Positions 8,683-17,602 of a stretch of 64,000 nucleotides of DNA are shown one piece after another. Where the stretch lies: NCBI GenBank assembly GCA_963838095.1, contig CAWIPO010000006.1, positions 310,001-374,000 on the forward strand. Reading direction: 5' to 3'. Every line of letters starts with the position of its first letter. Positions within the stretch are counted from its first letter, which is position 1. The notes below the pieces were generated by a model. The model was not told the origin of the DNA. It saw only the letters and a list, made by a program, of their open reading frames with translations, and made no database searches. This stretch comes from CAWCGU01 sp963838095. Its GTDB lineage: Bacteria > Actinomycetota > Thermoleophilia > Solirubrobacterales > 70-9. Position numbers and translations under genes: made by a program.

Positions 8683-9532
8683 CGATCACCCTCCCGGCGA
8701 CCCGAACCGCATCGAGCGCGCTGACGTCGTGGAGGCGCAGCACCTGCGCGCCCTGCGCGACGGCCAAAGTGGCGGCCGCGGCCGTCGCCCACTCGCGCTC
8801 CTCGGCGGGCGCCCGCGCCTCCCACGATCCGGCGAGGACCGCGCCGAGGAAGTCCTTGCGTGAGAGCGAGACGAACAGCGGCCGTCCAAGCGAGTGCAGC
8901 TCGCCCAGCCGGCGCAGCAGCTCGAGGTCGTCGTCCACCCCGAGGTCGAAGTCGAGCCCGGGGTCGATTGCGATTCGCTCCTCGGCGATTCCGCGCGATG
9001 TCGCCTCGGCGAGCTTGCGATCGAACCACCCGAGCAGGTGCGCGACCACGTCGTCGTAGCTGCGGGCCGGCCGCTCGCTGCGGGGCGGGCCCTCGATGTG
9101 CATCAGCACGTAGCCGCACCCCGCCGCTGCGATCGCATCGAGCATCTCGGGCTGGCCGCCGCCGATGTCGTTGACGATCCCGGCGCCCGCCGCGACGGCC
9201 TCGGCCCCGACGAGGGAGGAGAACGTGTCGACGCTGATCGGCAACCCGGTGCGCTCGGCGAGTCCGGCGACCGCGGGGACGACCTTGGCTGCCTCCACCT
9301 CCGCGGGCACCGGAGGCCCGCTGGCTGCCGCCACCGCGCCGACGTCGAGGAGGTCGAAGCCGGCGTCGGCGAGCGCCGAGCCGTCCGCGATCGCCTGCTC
9401 AGGGGTACCGCTGCGGGCGCCGCTGTAGAAGGAGTCGTCGGTGACGTTGACGATCCCCGCGGCGAGCGGAGCGCTCAGATCCAGCTCGCGATCGAGCAGT
9501 CTCCAGGTCGTTGCCTTCTCAACGACGGCCAT
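8675..9532 (-). CDS. folP: Dihydropteroate synthase
   Basis: 285 residues, usual length. This TIM-barrel enzyme joins para-aminobenzoate to the pterin diphosphate in folate synthesis. Seen: NVTDDSFYSG at the first strand (family consensus NVTPDSF.DGG), DVGAVAAASG in place of the more usual DIGGESTRPG, SVDTFSS, NDIGGG, IDPGLDF and the SRKDF loop near the end. The pterin-binding residues Asn, Asp and Lys are retained, but two signature loops deviate, so it may be a divergent DHPS-family protein rather than the only folP of the genome. It overlaps the helicase start by 8 bp. Confidence 0.82.
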   Translation of the reverse strand: MAVVEKATTWRLLDRELDLSAPLAAGIVNVTDDSFYSGARSGTPEQAIADGSALADAGFDLLDVGAVAAASGPPVPAEVEAAKVVPAVAGLAERTGLPISVDTFSSLVGAEAVAAGAGIVNDIGGGQPEMLDAIAAAGCGYVLMHIEGPPRSERPARSYDDVVAHLLGWFDRKLAEATSRGIAEERIAIDPGLDFDLGVDDDLELLRRLGELHSLGRPLFVSLSRKDFLGAVLAGSWEARAPAEEREWATAAAATLAVAQGAQVLRLHDVSALDAVRVAGRVIGG

Positions 9533-9587
9533 GCGGCTACCGTAGCGGCGCCGATGCTCCGTCGCCCGCGCACAACCCGCTAGCTCC

Positions 9588-10397
9588 GTGGCCCTGCGCT
9601 GCGTCTACACCGACCTCGACGGCACCCTGCTCGGGCGGGGCGGCTCGCTGTTCCACGATTACGAGGGGAACTTCTCCCGCAAGCAGGCGCTGGCACTGGA
9701 GGCGTGCGCGCGGGCCGGGGTCGAGGTCGTGATCAAGTCCGGGCGCCGGGAGGCGCAGGTGATGGAGGACGCGAAGCTGATCGGCCAGAGCTCATACATC
9801 TATGAGGCGGGATGCGCCGTCGTGATCGATGACGAGCGCACCTACCTCACCGGCGAAATGCTCCCCGACGAAGCAGGAACGGTGGCGGAGAAGATGATTG
9901 CCGCCGGGGTCTCCGAGCTGCTCTTCGAGCGCTACCCGGGGCTGCTCGAGTACCACTCGCCGTGGCACGTGGGCCGCGAGCTCTCGATGCTCTACCGCGG
10001 CAAGGTCGAGGTCGACGAGGTGAACGCCCTGCTGGCCGCCGAAGGCCACGAGGGGCTGCGCTTTCTCGATAACGGCGCGATCGGCAAGCCGATGCCGGGC
10101 CTCGACATCACCCACGCCTACCACGTGGTTCCCACCGGCGTCAGCAAGGCGACGGCGGTCGCGTTTCACATGCGTTCGCGGGGCTTTCCGCCGGAGGAGT
10201 GCATCGCGGTAGGGGATTCGGTGGAGGATCTGGGGGTGGCGGAGGTCGTTGGGCGGTTCTTTGTGCCGGCTAATGGGCCGGAGCGGGATGCGGGAATGCG
10301 GGAGGCGGTGTCGCGGGTCGGCAACGTCACGGTTACGGAGGGGCGGAACGGGGATGGGTTCTATGAGGCCGTGGTGGCGACCTTGGCGAGCATGTAG
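9588..10397 (+). CDS. HAD-IIB family hydrolase (mannosyl-3-phosphoglycerate/sucrose phosphatase-like)
   Basis: 269 residues from GTG at 9588. HAD motif I is TDLDGTLL (residues ~8-15), motif II IKSGR, motif III Lys in GVSKATAV and motif IV GDSVEDL, with a type IIB cap in between. These Asp residues catalyse phosphate-ester hydrolysis through an aspartyl-phosphate. The pattern most resembles mannosyl-3-phosphoglycerate or sugar phosphatases, but no glycosyl synthase sits nearby, so the substrate is open. Divergent from folP (55-bp gap) and convergent with the SDR gene. Confidence 0.85.
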   Translation: MALRCVYTDLDGTLLGRGGSLFHDYEGNFSRKQALALEACARAGVEVVIKSGRREAQVMEDAKLIGQSSYIYEAGCAVVIDDERTYLTGEMLPDEAGTVAEKMIAAGVSELLFERYPGLLEYHSPWHVGRELSMLYRGKVEVDEVNALLAAEGHEGLRFLDNGAIGKPMPGLDITHAYHVVPTGVSKATAVAFHMRSRGFPPEECIAVGDSVEDLGVAEVVGRFFVPANGPERDAGMREAVSRVGNVTVTEGRNGDGFYEAVVATLASM

Positions 10398-10405
10398 GGA
10401 AGGGA

Positions 10406-11197
10406 TCAGCCCTTTCTCGGTGCTGCCGTTGAACCACGGATACGCCTCAGCAGCAGGTCCACCAACCTCGGTGCAATGCCGTTGAGCCCCAGCAGCCGCA
10501 CCAGCCCCGGCACGTGCACCTCCCGCCGGTCCTTCTCAATCCCCTCCACAATCGCCGCCGCCAGTTTCCCCGGCGGCAGCTCCTCGTCGTTGGAGCGCCA
10601 GTCGGGCAAGCGCTCGCGCTCGTGCGCGTGCAGGTCGGTCTGCACCTCCCCTGGATAGACCGTCGTCACGCTGACTCCCGTCCCCGAGAGCTCGTGGCGC
10701 AGCGCCTCCGCGAACCCCTTGTCGAAGGCCTTCGTGCCGCCGTACACCGCCGCCCAGGGGAAGGCGCGCAGCCCGGCGCCCGAGGAGACGACGACGATGT
10801 GTCCTCGCGCGCGGTCGAGCATGTACGGAAGCGCGGCATCGACCGTGTACAGCGTGCCGAGCACGTTCACGCGCACCATCTGCTCTCCCTCCTCGATCGG
10901 CTGGTCGGCGAATGGGGCGTAGTGGGCGATCCCGGCGTTGGCGACCAGGATCTCCAGGCCTCCGGCCTCGGCGACGAAAGTCTCGACCGCCGCGGCGATT
11001 GAGTCGCGATCGGTGACGTCGGCGGAGATCGGGATCGCACCGTCGCCGAGCTGTGCGGCGAGCGCCTCGAGCTCGGAGGCACCGCGGGCTACGAGCCCCA
11101 CTTGGGCGCCACGGGCGGCAAGCGCCTCCGCCGTGGCGCGTCCGATCCCCTTCGAGGCGCCCGTGATCAGGGCTCGGGTTCCGGCCTCGATCTGCAT
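10406..11197 (-). CDS. Short-chain dehydrogenase/reductase
   Basis: 263 residues. Rossmann dinucleotide motif TGASKGIGRA (~14-23), NAGIAHYAP for the NAG motif, VVSSGAG with the catalytic Ser, and the YGGTK catalytic Tyr/Lys pair. This is the DltE/YqjQ-like classical SDR type, NAD(P)-dependent, cytosolic. A C-terminal extension (~210-263) lies beyond the core. It is convergent with the HAD gene and divergent from the DtxR-type regulator, 63 bp away. Substrate unknown. Confidence 0.88.
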   Translation of the reverse strand: MQIEAGTRALITGASKGIGRATAEALAARGAQVGLVARGASELEALAAQLGDGAIPISADVTDRDSIAAAVETFVAEAGGLEILVANAGIAHYAPFADQPIEEGEQMVRVNVLGTLYTVDAALPYMLDRARGHIVVVSSGAGLRAFPWAAVYGGTKAFDKGFAEALRHELSGTGVSVTTVYPGEVQTDLHAHERERLPDWRSNDEELPPGKLAAAIVEGIEKDRREVHVPGLVRLLGLNGIAPRLVDLLLRRIRGSTAAPRKG

Positions 11198-11260
11198 CGC
11201 GGCATCCTTTCACGCACGGTTGCCGGGCCGGGCGGCCGCGGAGGCTAATCTTGGAGCGCG

Positions 11261-11974
11261 ATGTCCCACGAGCACGCCACCGTCGCCGAGGAGGAGTACC
11301 TCCAGAGCATGTTCTGGCTCGAGGAAGCCGGGCTCCCGATCACCGGCGCCAACATCGCCCGCGCGATGCAGCTATCGGCACCGACCGTACACGAGATGAT
11401 CGGGCGCCTCGAGCACGACGGCTACGTCAACCGCAGCGACGACAAGTCGCTCAGCTTCACCGCCGACGGTCGCGACCATGCGCAGACGATCGTCCGCCGC
11501 CACCGCCTGATCGAGCGCTTCCTCACCGACGTGCTCGGGGTCCCCTGGGACGAGGTCCACGAGGAGGCGGAGCGCCTCGAGCACGCGATGTCGCCTGTTC
11601 TCGAGGAGCGAATGCTTGCAGCGATCGGCGACGCGACCACTTGCCCCCACGGGCACCCGATTGTCGACGGCGTACGCGAGCAGGGGGTGCTGCTCGCCGA
11701 CTGCGCCGAGGGCGCCCAGATCGTCGTCCTGAGGTTCGAGAACGAGGCCGAGGAGCTGCTGCATTACCTCCGCGACACCGGGCTGCAACCGGGGCTCGCC
11801 GGCGAGATCAGCAGTTCCGGAGACGACAGCGTGGTCGTGGCCTCAGAGGACGGTGAGCACGAGGTCTCCCGCAGCGTCGCGGAGACCGTCTCGGTCAGAG
11901 CGGAGCCCTCGCCGCCCCCGCGGCCCCCGCTCCCCGACCAGCTTCAGCTCAGCAGCGACCGCTACGGGCGCTAG
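11261..11974 (+). CDS. DtxR/MntR-family metal-dependent transcriptional regulator
   Basis: 237 residues. The N-terminal winged helix (residues ~5-70, ending in GYVNRSDDKSLSFTADG) is followed by the metal-binding/dimerisation domain (RHRLIERFLTDVLGVPWDEVHEEAERLEH), with the usual Glu/His ligands and CPHGHPI near residue 128. A C-terminal SH3-like/FeoA-type domain and a Pro-rich tail follow. It should repress metal uptake or homeostasis genes when loaded with Fe or Mn. No metal transporter lies next to it, so it probably acts at a distance. A TAATCT hexamer 10 nt before the ATG may be a -10 element giving a near-leaderless mRNA. Confidence 0.9.
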   Translation: MSHEHATVAEEEYLQSMFWLEEAGLPITGANIARAMQLSAPTVHEMIGRLEHDGYVNRSDDKSLSFTADGRDHAQTIVRRHRLIERFLTDVLGVPWDEVHEEAERLEHAMSPVLEERMLAAIGDATTCPHGHPIVDGVREQGVLLADCAEGAQIVVLRFENEAEELLHYLRDTGLQPGLAGEISSSGDDSVVVASEDGEHEVSRSVAETVSVRAEPSPPPRPPLPDQLQLSSDRYGR

Positions 11975-12004
11975 CGGGGCTCTCGGCAGCGACCGCCGCT
12001 GGTG

Positions 12005-12205
12005 CTAGCGGCGCTGGGGCTCGCTGCAGATCCGCCGCAGGCGGCGGTAAAGCGTCAGGTCCTGCGGCCGCGCCGGCAGCGCGTGGCGCCGGTTCGCACT
12101 CTCGTGCTCGCGAATCGCTTCGGCCAGAGCCGACAGCCGCCGGTCGCCGGCGATCGGCGGTGCGACCTCTTGTTCTGCTCCTTCGATCATCCAAACCGGG
12201 GTCAT
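12005..12205 (-). CDS. Small conserved-looking hypothetical protein
   Basis: 66 residues beginning MTPVWMIEGAEQEV, preceded by a good Shine-Dalgarno AAGGAGCGAGAG directly before the ATG. The middle is charged and helical (LSALAEAIREHESANRRH), ending with basic RRLRRICSEPQRR; one Cys, no membrane segment. It lies alone between the DtxR gene (convergent) and the aminotransferase. Function unknown; the ribosome site is the main reason to believe it is real. Confidence 0.5.
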   Translation of the reverse strand: MTPVWMIEGAEQEVAPPIAGDRRLSALAEAIREHESANRRHALPARPQDLTLYRRLRRICSEPQRR

Positions 12206-12303
12206 CTCTCGCTCCTTGTAGTCCCCGTTGCCATTCGGTCTGCAAGCTATGTGCTCGCGCTAAAGCGGGTGTAACGCGACCGTAAAAATTGCGCCCGATT
12301 GGC

Positions 12304-13407
12304 TCAGGCGGGGCTGGCGGTGCGAAGCCGCTCGAGAGCGCCGGCGATCCGGCCGACCCCCTCGGCGATCCGCTCCGGCGGGACGCTCGCGAACGAAAGC
12401 CGCAGGCTCGAGCGACCGCCCTCGAGCATGAAGTCGGGGCCGGCGACAAAGGCGACCCCATCCTGCTTCGCCTCGGTGAGCAACTCGCCCGTGTCGACAT
12501 CGTCGCCCAGCGTCAGCCAGAGGAAGTAGCCACCTTCGGGGACGACGAACTCCGCTTCCGGAATCTGCCCCTGGAGCGCCTCGACGAGCGCGTCGCGACG
12601 CTCGCGGAGCGCCGCGTTCACCGTCTCGATGTTCCGCTGCAGCGCGCCGGAGCGGCAGAGCTCGAGCACAATCGACTCGGCGAGCATGTTCGGGGAGATG
12701 TAGTGCTCCGACCCGCGCTTGGCGAGGGTCGCGATGTCATCGGCCGGGCCGGCGAGATAACCCGCCCGGACGCCCGGGCTGACGGTCTTCGAGAACGACG
12801 ATGCATGGATGACGCGGTCGGCCTCGTCCATGGAGAGCATCGTCGGCAGCGCGTCCGAGCCGAACGAGATCAGCCGGTAGGGGTCGTCCTCGAACAGCGT
12901 GAACCCGTGCTCGGCCGCGAGCTTGACGAGACGCTCGCGCTTTGCGAGCGAAAGCGTGCAGCCGGCCGGGTTGTGGAAGTGGGGAATGACGTGGGCGAAC
13001 TTCACCGGCCCGGCCGCCAGGGCGGCCTCGAACGCGGCGATGTCGAGCCCGTCGTCCTCGAGTGGAACCGGAACGAACTCGACTCCCGCCCGCTCCAACA
13101 GCAGCAGTGTGCGGTCGTAGCTGGGCTGCTCGACGATGACCCGGTCGCCCGGCTCGAGGCTGTAGCGGAACAGAAGCGCCGCCGCCTCCATCGAGCCGTT
13201 CGTGAACATCACCCGCTCGGTCTCAATGCCGTGCAGCTCGGTGGCGACCCACTCGCAGAGGCCGGGATGCCCGAATCCGGTGCCGTAAGAGAGCGCCTTC
13301 GCCCAGTCGGATTCGAGCGCCCGCGCCGCCGCCTCCCGCACCGCCTCGGCGGGAAGGATGTCGGTGCTGGGAGCACCGCGCGCGAAGCTGATCACGTCGG
13401 AGGCCAT
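12304..13407 (-). CDS. PLP-dependent class I/II aminotransferase (2-aminoadipate/MocR-domain type)
   Basis: 367 residues from ATG at 13407 (GGAG 3 nt upstream; the open frame further upstream overlaps the monooxygenase and is not conserved-looking). Fold-type I signatures: YGTGFGHPGL (~41-50), TNGSMEAAALL, HNPAGC (~145-150), EDDPYRLI, and the PLP lysine K207 in SSFSKTVSPGVRAGYL. Closest in style to LysN/2-aminoadipate transaminases. It would move amino groups between an amino acid and a 2-oxo acid in the cytosol; substrate not determinable. It sits 41 bp downstream of the flavin monooxygenase on the same strand, so they may be co-transcribed. A similar aminotransferase occurs at 56.2 kb. Confidence 0.88.
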   Translation of the reverse strand: MASDVISFARGAPSTDILPAEAVREAAARALESDWAKALSYGTGFGHPGLCEWVATELHGIETERVMFTNGSMEAAALLFRYSLEPGDRVIVEQPSYDRTLLLLERAGVEFVPVPLEDDGLDIAAFEAALAAGPVKFAHVIPHFHNPAGCTLSLAKRERLVKLAAEHGFTLFEDDPYRLISFGSDALPTMLSMDEADRVIHASSFSKTVSPGVRAGYLAGPADDIATLAKRGSEHYISPNMLAESIVLELCRSGALQRNIETVNAALRERRDALVEALQGQIPEAEFVVPEGGYFLWLTLGDDVDTGELLTEAKQDGVAFVAGPDFMLEGGRSSLRLSFASVPPERIAEGVGRIAGALERLRTASPA

Positions 13408-13448
13408 TGACTCCGAGTATATGAACGCTGACCCTCCGCTTGAACTCT

Positions 13449-14579
13449 TTAGGCGCGGGCCCCGCTGCGCTTCGCGATCGCCTTCGCTATTCGCGGCGCG
13501 GTCCGCTGCATCGCCGGCAGCTGACCAGTGAGGGGCAGCCAGTAACCGTGGAAGAAGAGGCCCGGGTTGTCGGGATCGGGCCGGCCGCAGCACTCCCGCG
13601 GGCGGCCACGCTCGTCGAGCGCGCCGAGGTGGCCGACGAGCGGTTCGAGGCCGTGCCCGAAGCCGGTCGCCGCGATGACTGAATCCGGGCGCAGCCGGCG
13701 ACCGCCGGCGAGCAGTACCTCAGTGCCCTCGAAACGGTCGACTGCGGCTACCAGCTCGACCTCGCCCCGCTTGAGTGCTGCGACGAAGCCGCGGTCGAGA
13801 ACCGGCCCCTTGCCGCGCTCGCGCAGCTCGGTCGCGACACCAAGCGGCGCGCGCCCCATCCCGTATGGGGTCAAATCGCCAAACGCCAGCCGCTGGATGA
13901 GGCGTGAACCGGCGTCGACCAGGGGGCGCGGCGCGCCCTCGTTGGCCCGCGCGAACCAGGTCGCAGCGACCCCGAGCATCGCCTCGGGCATCAGGTTGAC
14001 CGGGGTGCGAACCGCGACGCGGACGCGGGCGGCGCCGGCCTCCGCGAGCTCGCGGGCGATCTCGGTCCCGGAGTTGCCCGCCCCGGCGATGAGCACGTCC
14101 TGCCCGATGAACGGCTCGGGCCGTCGGTAGGAGGCCGAGTGCATCAGCGTGCCTTTGAACGTGTCCAGACCGGGCCAATCGGGGATCCCGGGCACCAGGT
14201 CGTATCCGGTCGCGACGACGACAGAACGTGCGGGGATCGCGCCGGTGTCGCCTTCCACCTGCCAGCCGGCGCCCTCCCGGGTCACACGGCGAACCTCGAC
14301 CCCGGTCTCCACCCGCATCGAGCGCTCCCATGCGTAGCGCTCCAAATATCCGCCGAACTCCGTGCCCGGCATCCACCGTCCAACGCCCTTTATTCGTGCT
14401 CCGGGCAGTGAGCTGAAGTGGGGCACTGTGTTGAGCCGAAGGCTTTCGTAGCGTCCCTGCCAGCCGCCCCCAATCTGATCGCTGCGCTCGAGCAGCAGCG
14501 GTTCGATCTCGCGGCGAATCAGCTCCCCCGCGACTCCCAGCCCGGCTGCTCCAGCCCCGATCACGACCACGTTTTCCAC
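13449..14579 (-). CDS. Flavin-containing monooxygenase (FAD/NADPH-dependent)
   Basis: 376 residues from GTG at 14579; this start puts the FAD Rossmann motif VVIGAGAAGLGVAGEL at the very N-terminus, as normal. The NADPH-binding motif GAGNSGTEIA lies near residue 165, and FAD contact segments GGGWQGRYESLRLNT and VVVATGYD are present; the late ATGFGHGLEPLV motif is typical of YUC/CzcO-like group B monooxygenases. It would hydroxylate or oxidise a small nucleophilic substrate. Divergent from a TetR regulator with an inverted repeat between the starts, which suggests direct control by that regulator. Confidence 0.9.
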   Translation of the reverse strand: MENVVVIGAGAAGLGVAGELIRREIEPLLLERSDQIGGGWQGRYESLRLNTVPHFSSLPGARIKGVGRWMPGTEFGGYLERYAWERSMRVETGVEVRRVTREGAGWQVEGDTGAIPARSVVVATGYDLVPGIPDWPGLDTFKGTLMHSASYRRPEPFIGQDVLIAGAGNSGTEIARELAEAGAARVRVAVRTPVNLMPEAMLGVAATWFARANEGAPRPLVDAGSRLIQRLAFGDLTPYGMGRAPLGVATELRERGKGPVLDRGFVAALKRGEVELVAAVDRFEGTEVLLAGGRRLRPDSVIAATGFGHGLEPLVGHLGALDERGRPRECCGRPDPDNPGLFFHGYWLPLTGQLPAMQRTAPRIAKAIAKRSGARA

Positions 14580-14582
14580 TTT

Positions 14583-14600
14583 ATAGACCGAATAGTCTAT
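14583..14600. promoter_or_regulatory. Inverted repeat, candidate TetR operator
   Basis: ATAGAC-CGAATA-GTCTAT: a perfect 6-bp inverted repeat with 6-bp spacer in the 34-bp gap between the divergent monooxygenase and TetR starts. It is AT-rich in a very GC-rich genome and begins 3 bp upstream of the monooxygenase start. The size and placement are as expected for the binding site of the adjacent TetR protein controlling both genes. Confidence 0.65.
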
Positions 14601-14613
14601 TACATTACAGTTG

Positions 14614-15267
14614 ATGAAGAGCCAACGCTCAGCCCCGCGTGCCCCCGGCCGGCCGAGCCCCGACGAGCGCCCCGCGGAGCGATCACGCGCTGAGTTGCTT
14701 GAGGCGGCCGTAGAACTGTTCGCCCGGGACGGGTTCGAGGCCACCTCGGTTGCCGCCGTCTGCGCGCGCGCGGGTCTCTCGAAGGGGACCTTCTACTGGA
14801 ACTTCGAAGGCAAGGATGAACTGCTGATGACCGTGCTCGAGGAGCGGGTGGAAGCGCCGCTCCGGGAGGCGACGAGTGCGCTCGCCGAGCTAGCGGTGGA
14901 GGAGGACATGTCGGCCGCGGCGAATCGGATGCTGGTCGAGTTCATGCGCGGCGATCGGGCCGCGGTGATCCTCGACGACGAGTTCTGGCGCCAGGCCCTC
15001 CGGAATCCGCAGGTGCGCGAGCGCTACAGACGACGCCAGCGCGAGCTTCGCGCCGCGCTCGCAGAGGTGCTGCGTACCCGGACTCGACAGCTGGGCGCGC
15101 CCGAGTCGGAGACGCCTTACGAGCATGTCGCGATCGCCTTCCTGGCGCTGATCAGCGGCATCCTGCGCAGCCGCGTCGTCGATCCAGACGGGATCCCCGA
15201 GGACCTGTTTGGAGAGATCGCCGGCCTGGTGTACGCCGGCCTGCTTCACCGCGCCGAGCGCGGCTGA
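14614..15267 (+). CDS. TetR/AcrR-family transcriptional regulator
   Basis: 217 residues from ATG at 14614 (a TTG codon directly before it is a less likely start). The N-terminal helix-turn-helix is clear: LLEAAVELFARDGFEATSV, then AGLSKGTFYWNFEGKDEL. The C-terminal ligand domain is helical with no recognisable ligand signature. The operator-like repeat just upstream and the divergent monooxygenase suggest that it represses that gene and itself until a substrate-like ligand binds. It is followed by the convergent MMPL exporter gene, 11 bp away; exporter control is also possible. Confidence 0.92.
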   Translation: MKSQRSAPRAPGRPSPDERPAERSRAELLEAAVELFARDGFEATSVAAVCARAGLSKGTFYWNFEGKDELLMTVLEERVEAPLREATSALAELAVEEDMSAAANRMLVEFMRGDRAAVILDDEFWRQALRNPQVRERYRRRQRELRAALAEVLRTRTRQLGAPESETPYEHVAIAFLALISGILRSRVVDPDGIPEDLFGEIAGLVYAGLLHRAERG

Positions 15268-15278
15268 GGCCGGCCTCG

Positions 15279-17498
15279 TCAGCGCTCGGAGCCGGAGCCC
15301 GCCGGAGCCGCCCGCGGCTCCACCCGCAACGCCTTGCGCAAGCCATCCGGCAGATACCAGTTCCAGTTCCCGAGCAGCTTCATCGTCGCCGGCACAAGCA
15401 CCATCCGGACGACGGTGGCGTCGAGCAGGATCGCGACCGCGAGCCCGAGGCCGAACTCCTGTAGGCCGACAAACGAGCCGAACATGAACCCCGAGAAGGC
15501 GGCGATCATGATGATCGCCGCGGCGGTGATGATCCGGCCCGTGTGCTCCAGGCCGCCGACGATCGCCGCTTCGTTGTCGTGGGTGCGATCCCACTCCTCG
15601 CGCATCCGCGAGATCAGGAAGACCTCGTAGTCCATCGAGAGCCCGAACAGCATCGCGAACAGGAACACCGGGATCCAGCCGTCGACCTGAGGTGACTGCT
15701 GGAACAGCGAGCCGTCGATGTTGTCCTGGAAGACGAGCACGAGGACGCCGTAGGTGGCGCCCACCGAGAGCAGGTTCATGATCACCGCCTTCAGCGGCAA
15801 CACCACCGAGCGGAAGGCGCGCAGTAGCAACAGGTAGGAGAGCACCACAACCGCGACGATCAGCCAAGGGAAGGCGCCGTAAACCTTGTCGAGGAAGTCG
15901 ACGCCGAACGGGGCTGCTCCGGTGACGTAGGCCGCGCCGGCAAAGCCAGCGTCGGGAACGTGGTCGTCACGCAGCCGGTGTACGAGCGCCTCCGCCTCCG
16001 GCGTACCCGAGTCGTGACGGCCGGCAACCCGAATCTGGATGAATTGCCCGCTGGAGTCGACGAGGCTCGCCTGCTCGATCTGCTGCTGAGCCTCGGGGCT
16101 CGGCTGGCCCGGCTCGGACGAGACCGCAATCGGGGCGAGGATGGTGCTTGCCTCGACCTCGGGGTCCTGGCGAAGCTCTTGCACCAGCGCCTTCTGGGCG
16201 GCGAGGGACTTGGCGCTATAGGCGTCGCCGGTGCTGCCGGTGTCGATGAGGATGATGTTGGGGGCGAGGGCCCCGGGGCCAATGGTGTCTTCCAGCAGCG
16301 CAAGCCCCTCAGTCGCCTCGGTGGTCTTCGGGATCCCGCGGTTGTCACCGCTCGTGAAGTCGATCCGCAGCGTCTGGGCCGCAAGCGCCAACATGATCCC
16401 CGCGGAGACGACGAAGTACAGGACGGGCCGGCGCATGATCGATCTTGCGAGCCGGCTCCAGAAGCTCGCGTCCCCGTGCGCGCGCTTCACCAGCAGCTTG
16501 CGCGGCACGACCCTGAAGCGGTTGATCCCGCGGCCCATCACGGCGAGCATGGCCGGCAGCAAGGTCAGCGAGGCGGCGATTGAGACCAGGGGCACGAACA
16601 GCCCGCCGAGCCCCATCGAGCGCATGAACGGCAGCGGCATCAGGACCAGCAGCGCGAGCCCGACGGCAACCACCAGGCCCGAGAAGACCGTCGCCCTGCC
16701 GGCCGTGGCCATGGTAGTTCGCAGCGCTTCAAGAGGCTCGTCGCCGGCATCGAGCTGCTCTCGGAAGCGGAAGACGATCAGCATCGAATAGTCGATCGCG
16801 ATCGCGAGCCCGATCAGGGTGACGATGTTGGTCACGTAGACGGCCATGTCGGTGACGTGGGCGAAGATCCACACCAACCCGAGAGTCGTCGGGATCGTCG
16901 CGAAGGCGAACGCGAACGGAACGGCGGCGCCGCCGAGCGTCCCGAAGATGAACAGCAGCACGAGCAGGGCGATCGGGAGCGCGATCATCTCGCCCTTCGC
17001 GAGGTCCTCGTCGTAGATCTCCTGCGTGTCGTCGTTGACGGCGGGAGCGCCGGAGAGGTAGGTGTTGACGCCGTCGACCTCGCCGATCGCCTCGCGCACT
17101 GCGACCGTCTCCTTCGCCGCGTCGTCGTTCTCGAGCGGCGTCGTGATCTGGATGTACGCGATTTCAGAGGAGGCGGTCTGGACAACCCCCGCCTTCGCCC
17201 CCTCGATCTCGCCGGCACCGCGCTCTGCCGCCTCGGCCAGCGAGCGCTGGAAGGCCGGATTCTCGACCGAGCCGCTCGTCGCCTCCCCGACCAGCATGAA
17301 GTCCCCGTCGCCCCGCGCCTGGAAGTGCTCGCCGAGAAGATCGCGGCCCTGCTCGGCCTCCGAGCCGGGGACGCTGAAGCGGTTGGTGAGCAGATCGCCG
17401 AGCCCGGCGGCCGCAGCGCCCCCGAGAACGACGATCACGACCCACGCGAGGATGACCCGCTTGCGATGCGCCACTACCCAGTTGGTCCAGCGGATCAT
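15279..17498 (-). CDS. MMPL-family RND transporter
   Basis: 739 residues, the usual two-repeat size. It has one N-terminal membrane helix (VILAWVVIVVLGGAAAAG), a periplasm-facing domain (~40-170), five helices containing the family motif GLAIAIDYSMLIVFR, a second extracytoplasmic domain (~350-520) and five more helices with the second motif LSMDYEVFLISRMREEWD. Asp residues in these motifs carry protons. MMPL proteins export lipids or hydrophobic molecules using the proton gradient. The gene is monocistronic, with the TetR regulator convergent at its 3' end. Confidence 0.94.
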   Translation of the reverse strand: MIRWTNWVVAHRKRVILAWVVIVVLGGAAAAGLGDLLTNRFSVPGSEAEQGRDLLGEHFQARGDGDFMLVGEATSGSVENPAFQRSLAEAAERGAGEIEGAKAGVVQTASSEIAYIQITTPLENDDAAKETVAVREAIGEVDGVNTYLSGAPAVNDDTQEIYDEDLAKGEMIALPIALLVLLFIFGTLGGAAVPFAFAFATIPTTLGLVWIFAHVTDMAVYVTNIVTLIGLAIAIDYSMLIVFRFREQLDAGDEPLEALRTTMATAGRATVFSGLVVAVGLALLVLMPLPFMRSMGLGGLFVPLVSIAASLTLLPAMLAVMGRGINRFRVVPRKLLVKRAHGDASFWSRLARSIMRRPVLYFVVSAGIMLALAAQTLRIDFTSGDNRGIPKTTEATEGLALLEDTIGPGALAPNIILIDTGSTGDAYSAKSLAAQKALVQELRQDPEVEASTILAPIAVSSEPGQPSPEAQQQIEQASLVDSSGQFIQIRVAGRHDSGTPEAEALVHRLRDDHVPDAGFAGAAYVTGAAPFGVDFLDKVYGAFPWLIVAVVVLSYLLLLRAFRSVVLPLKAVIMNLLSVGATYGVLVLVFQDNIDGSLFQQSPQVDGWIPVFLFAMLFGLSMDYEVFLISRMREEWDRTHDNEAAIVGGLEHTGRIITAAAIIMIAAFSGFMFGSFVGLQEFGLGLAVAILLDATVVRMVLVPATMKLLGNWNWYLPDGLRKALRVEPRAAPAGSGSER

Positions 17499-17602
17499 GC
17501 GAGCAATTCAGGCTAGTGAAGCGATTCGCCGGGTTGTGCTGCGTCAGTGTGAGATCCGACACACAGGCGAGGGCGTACGTGGCCCCCGCCGAATTGATCG
17601 GG

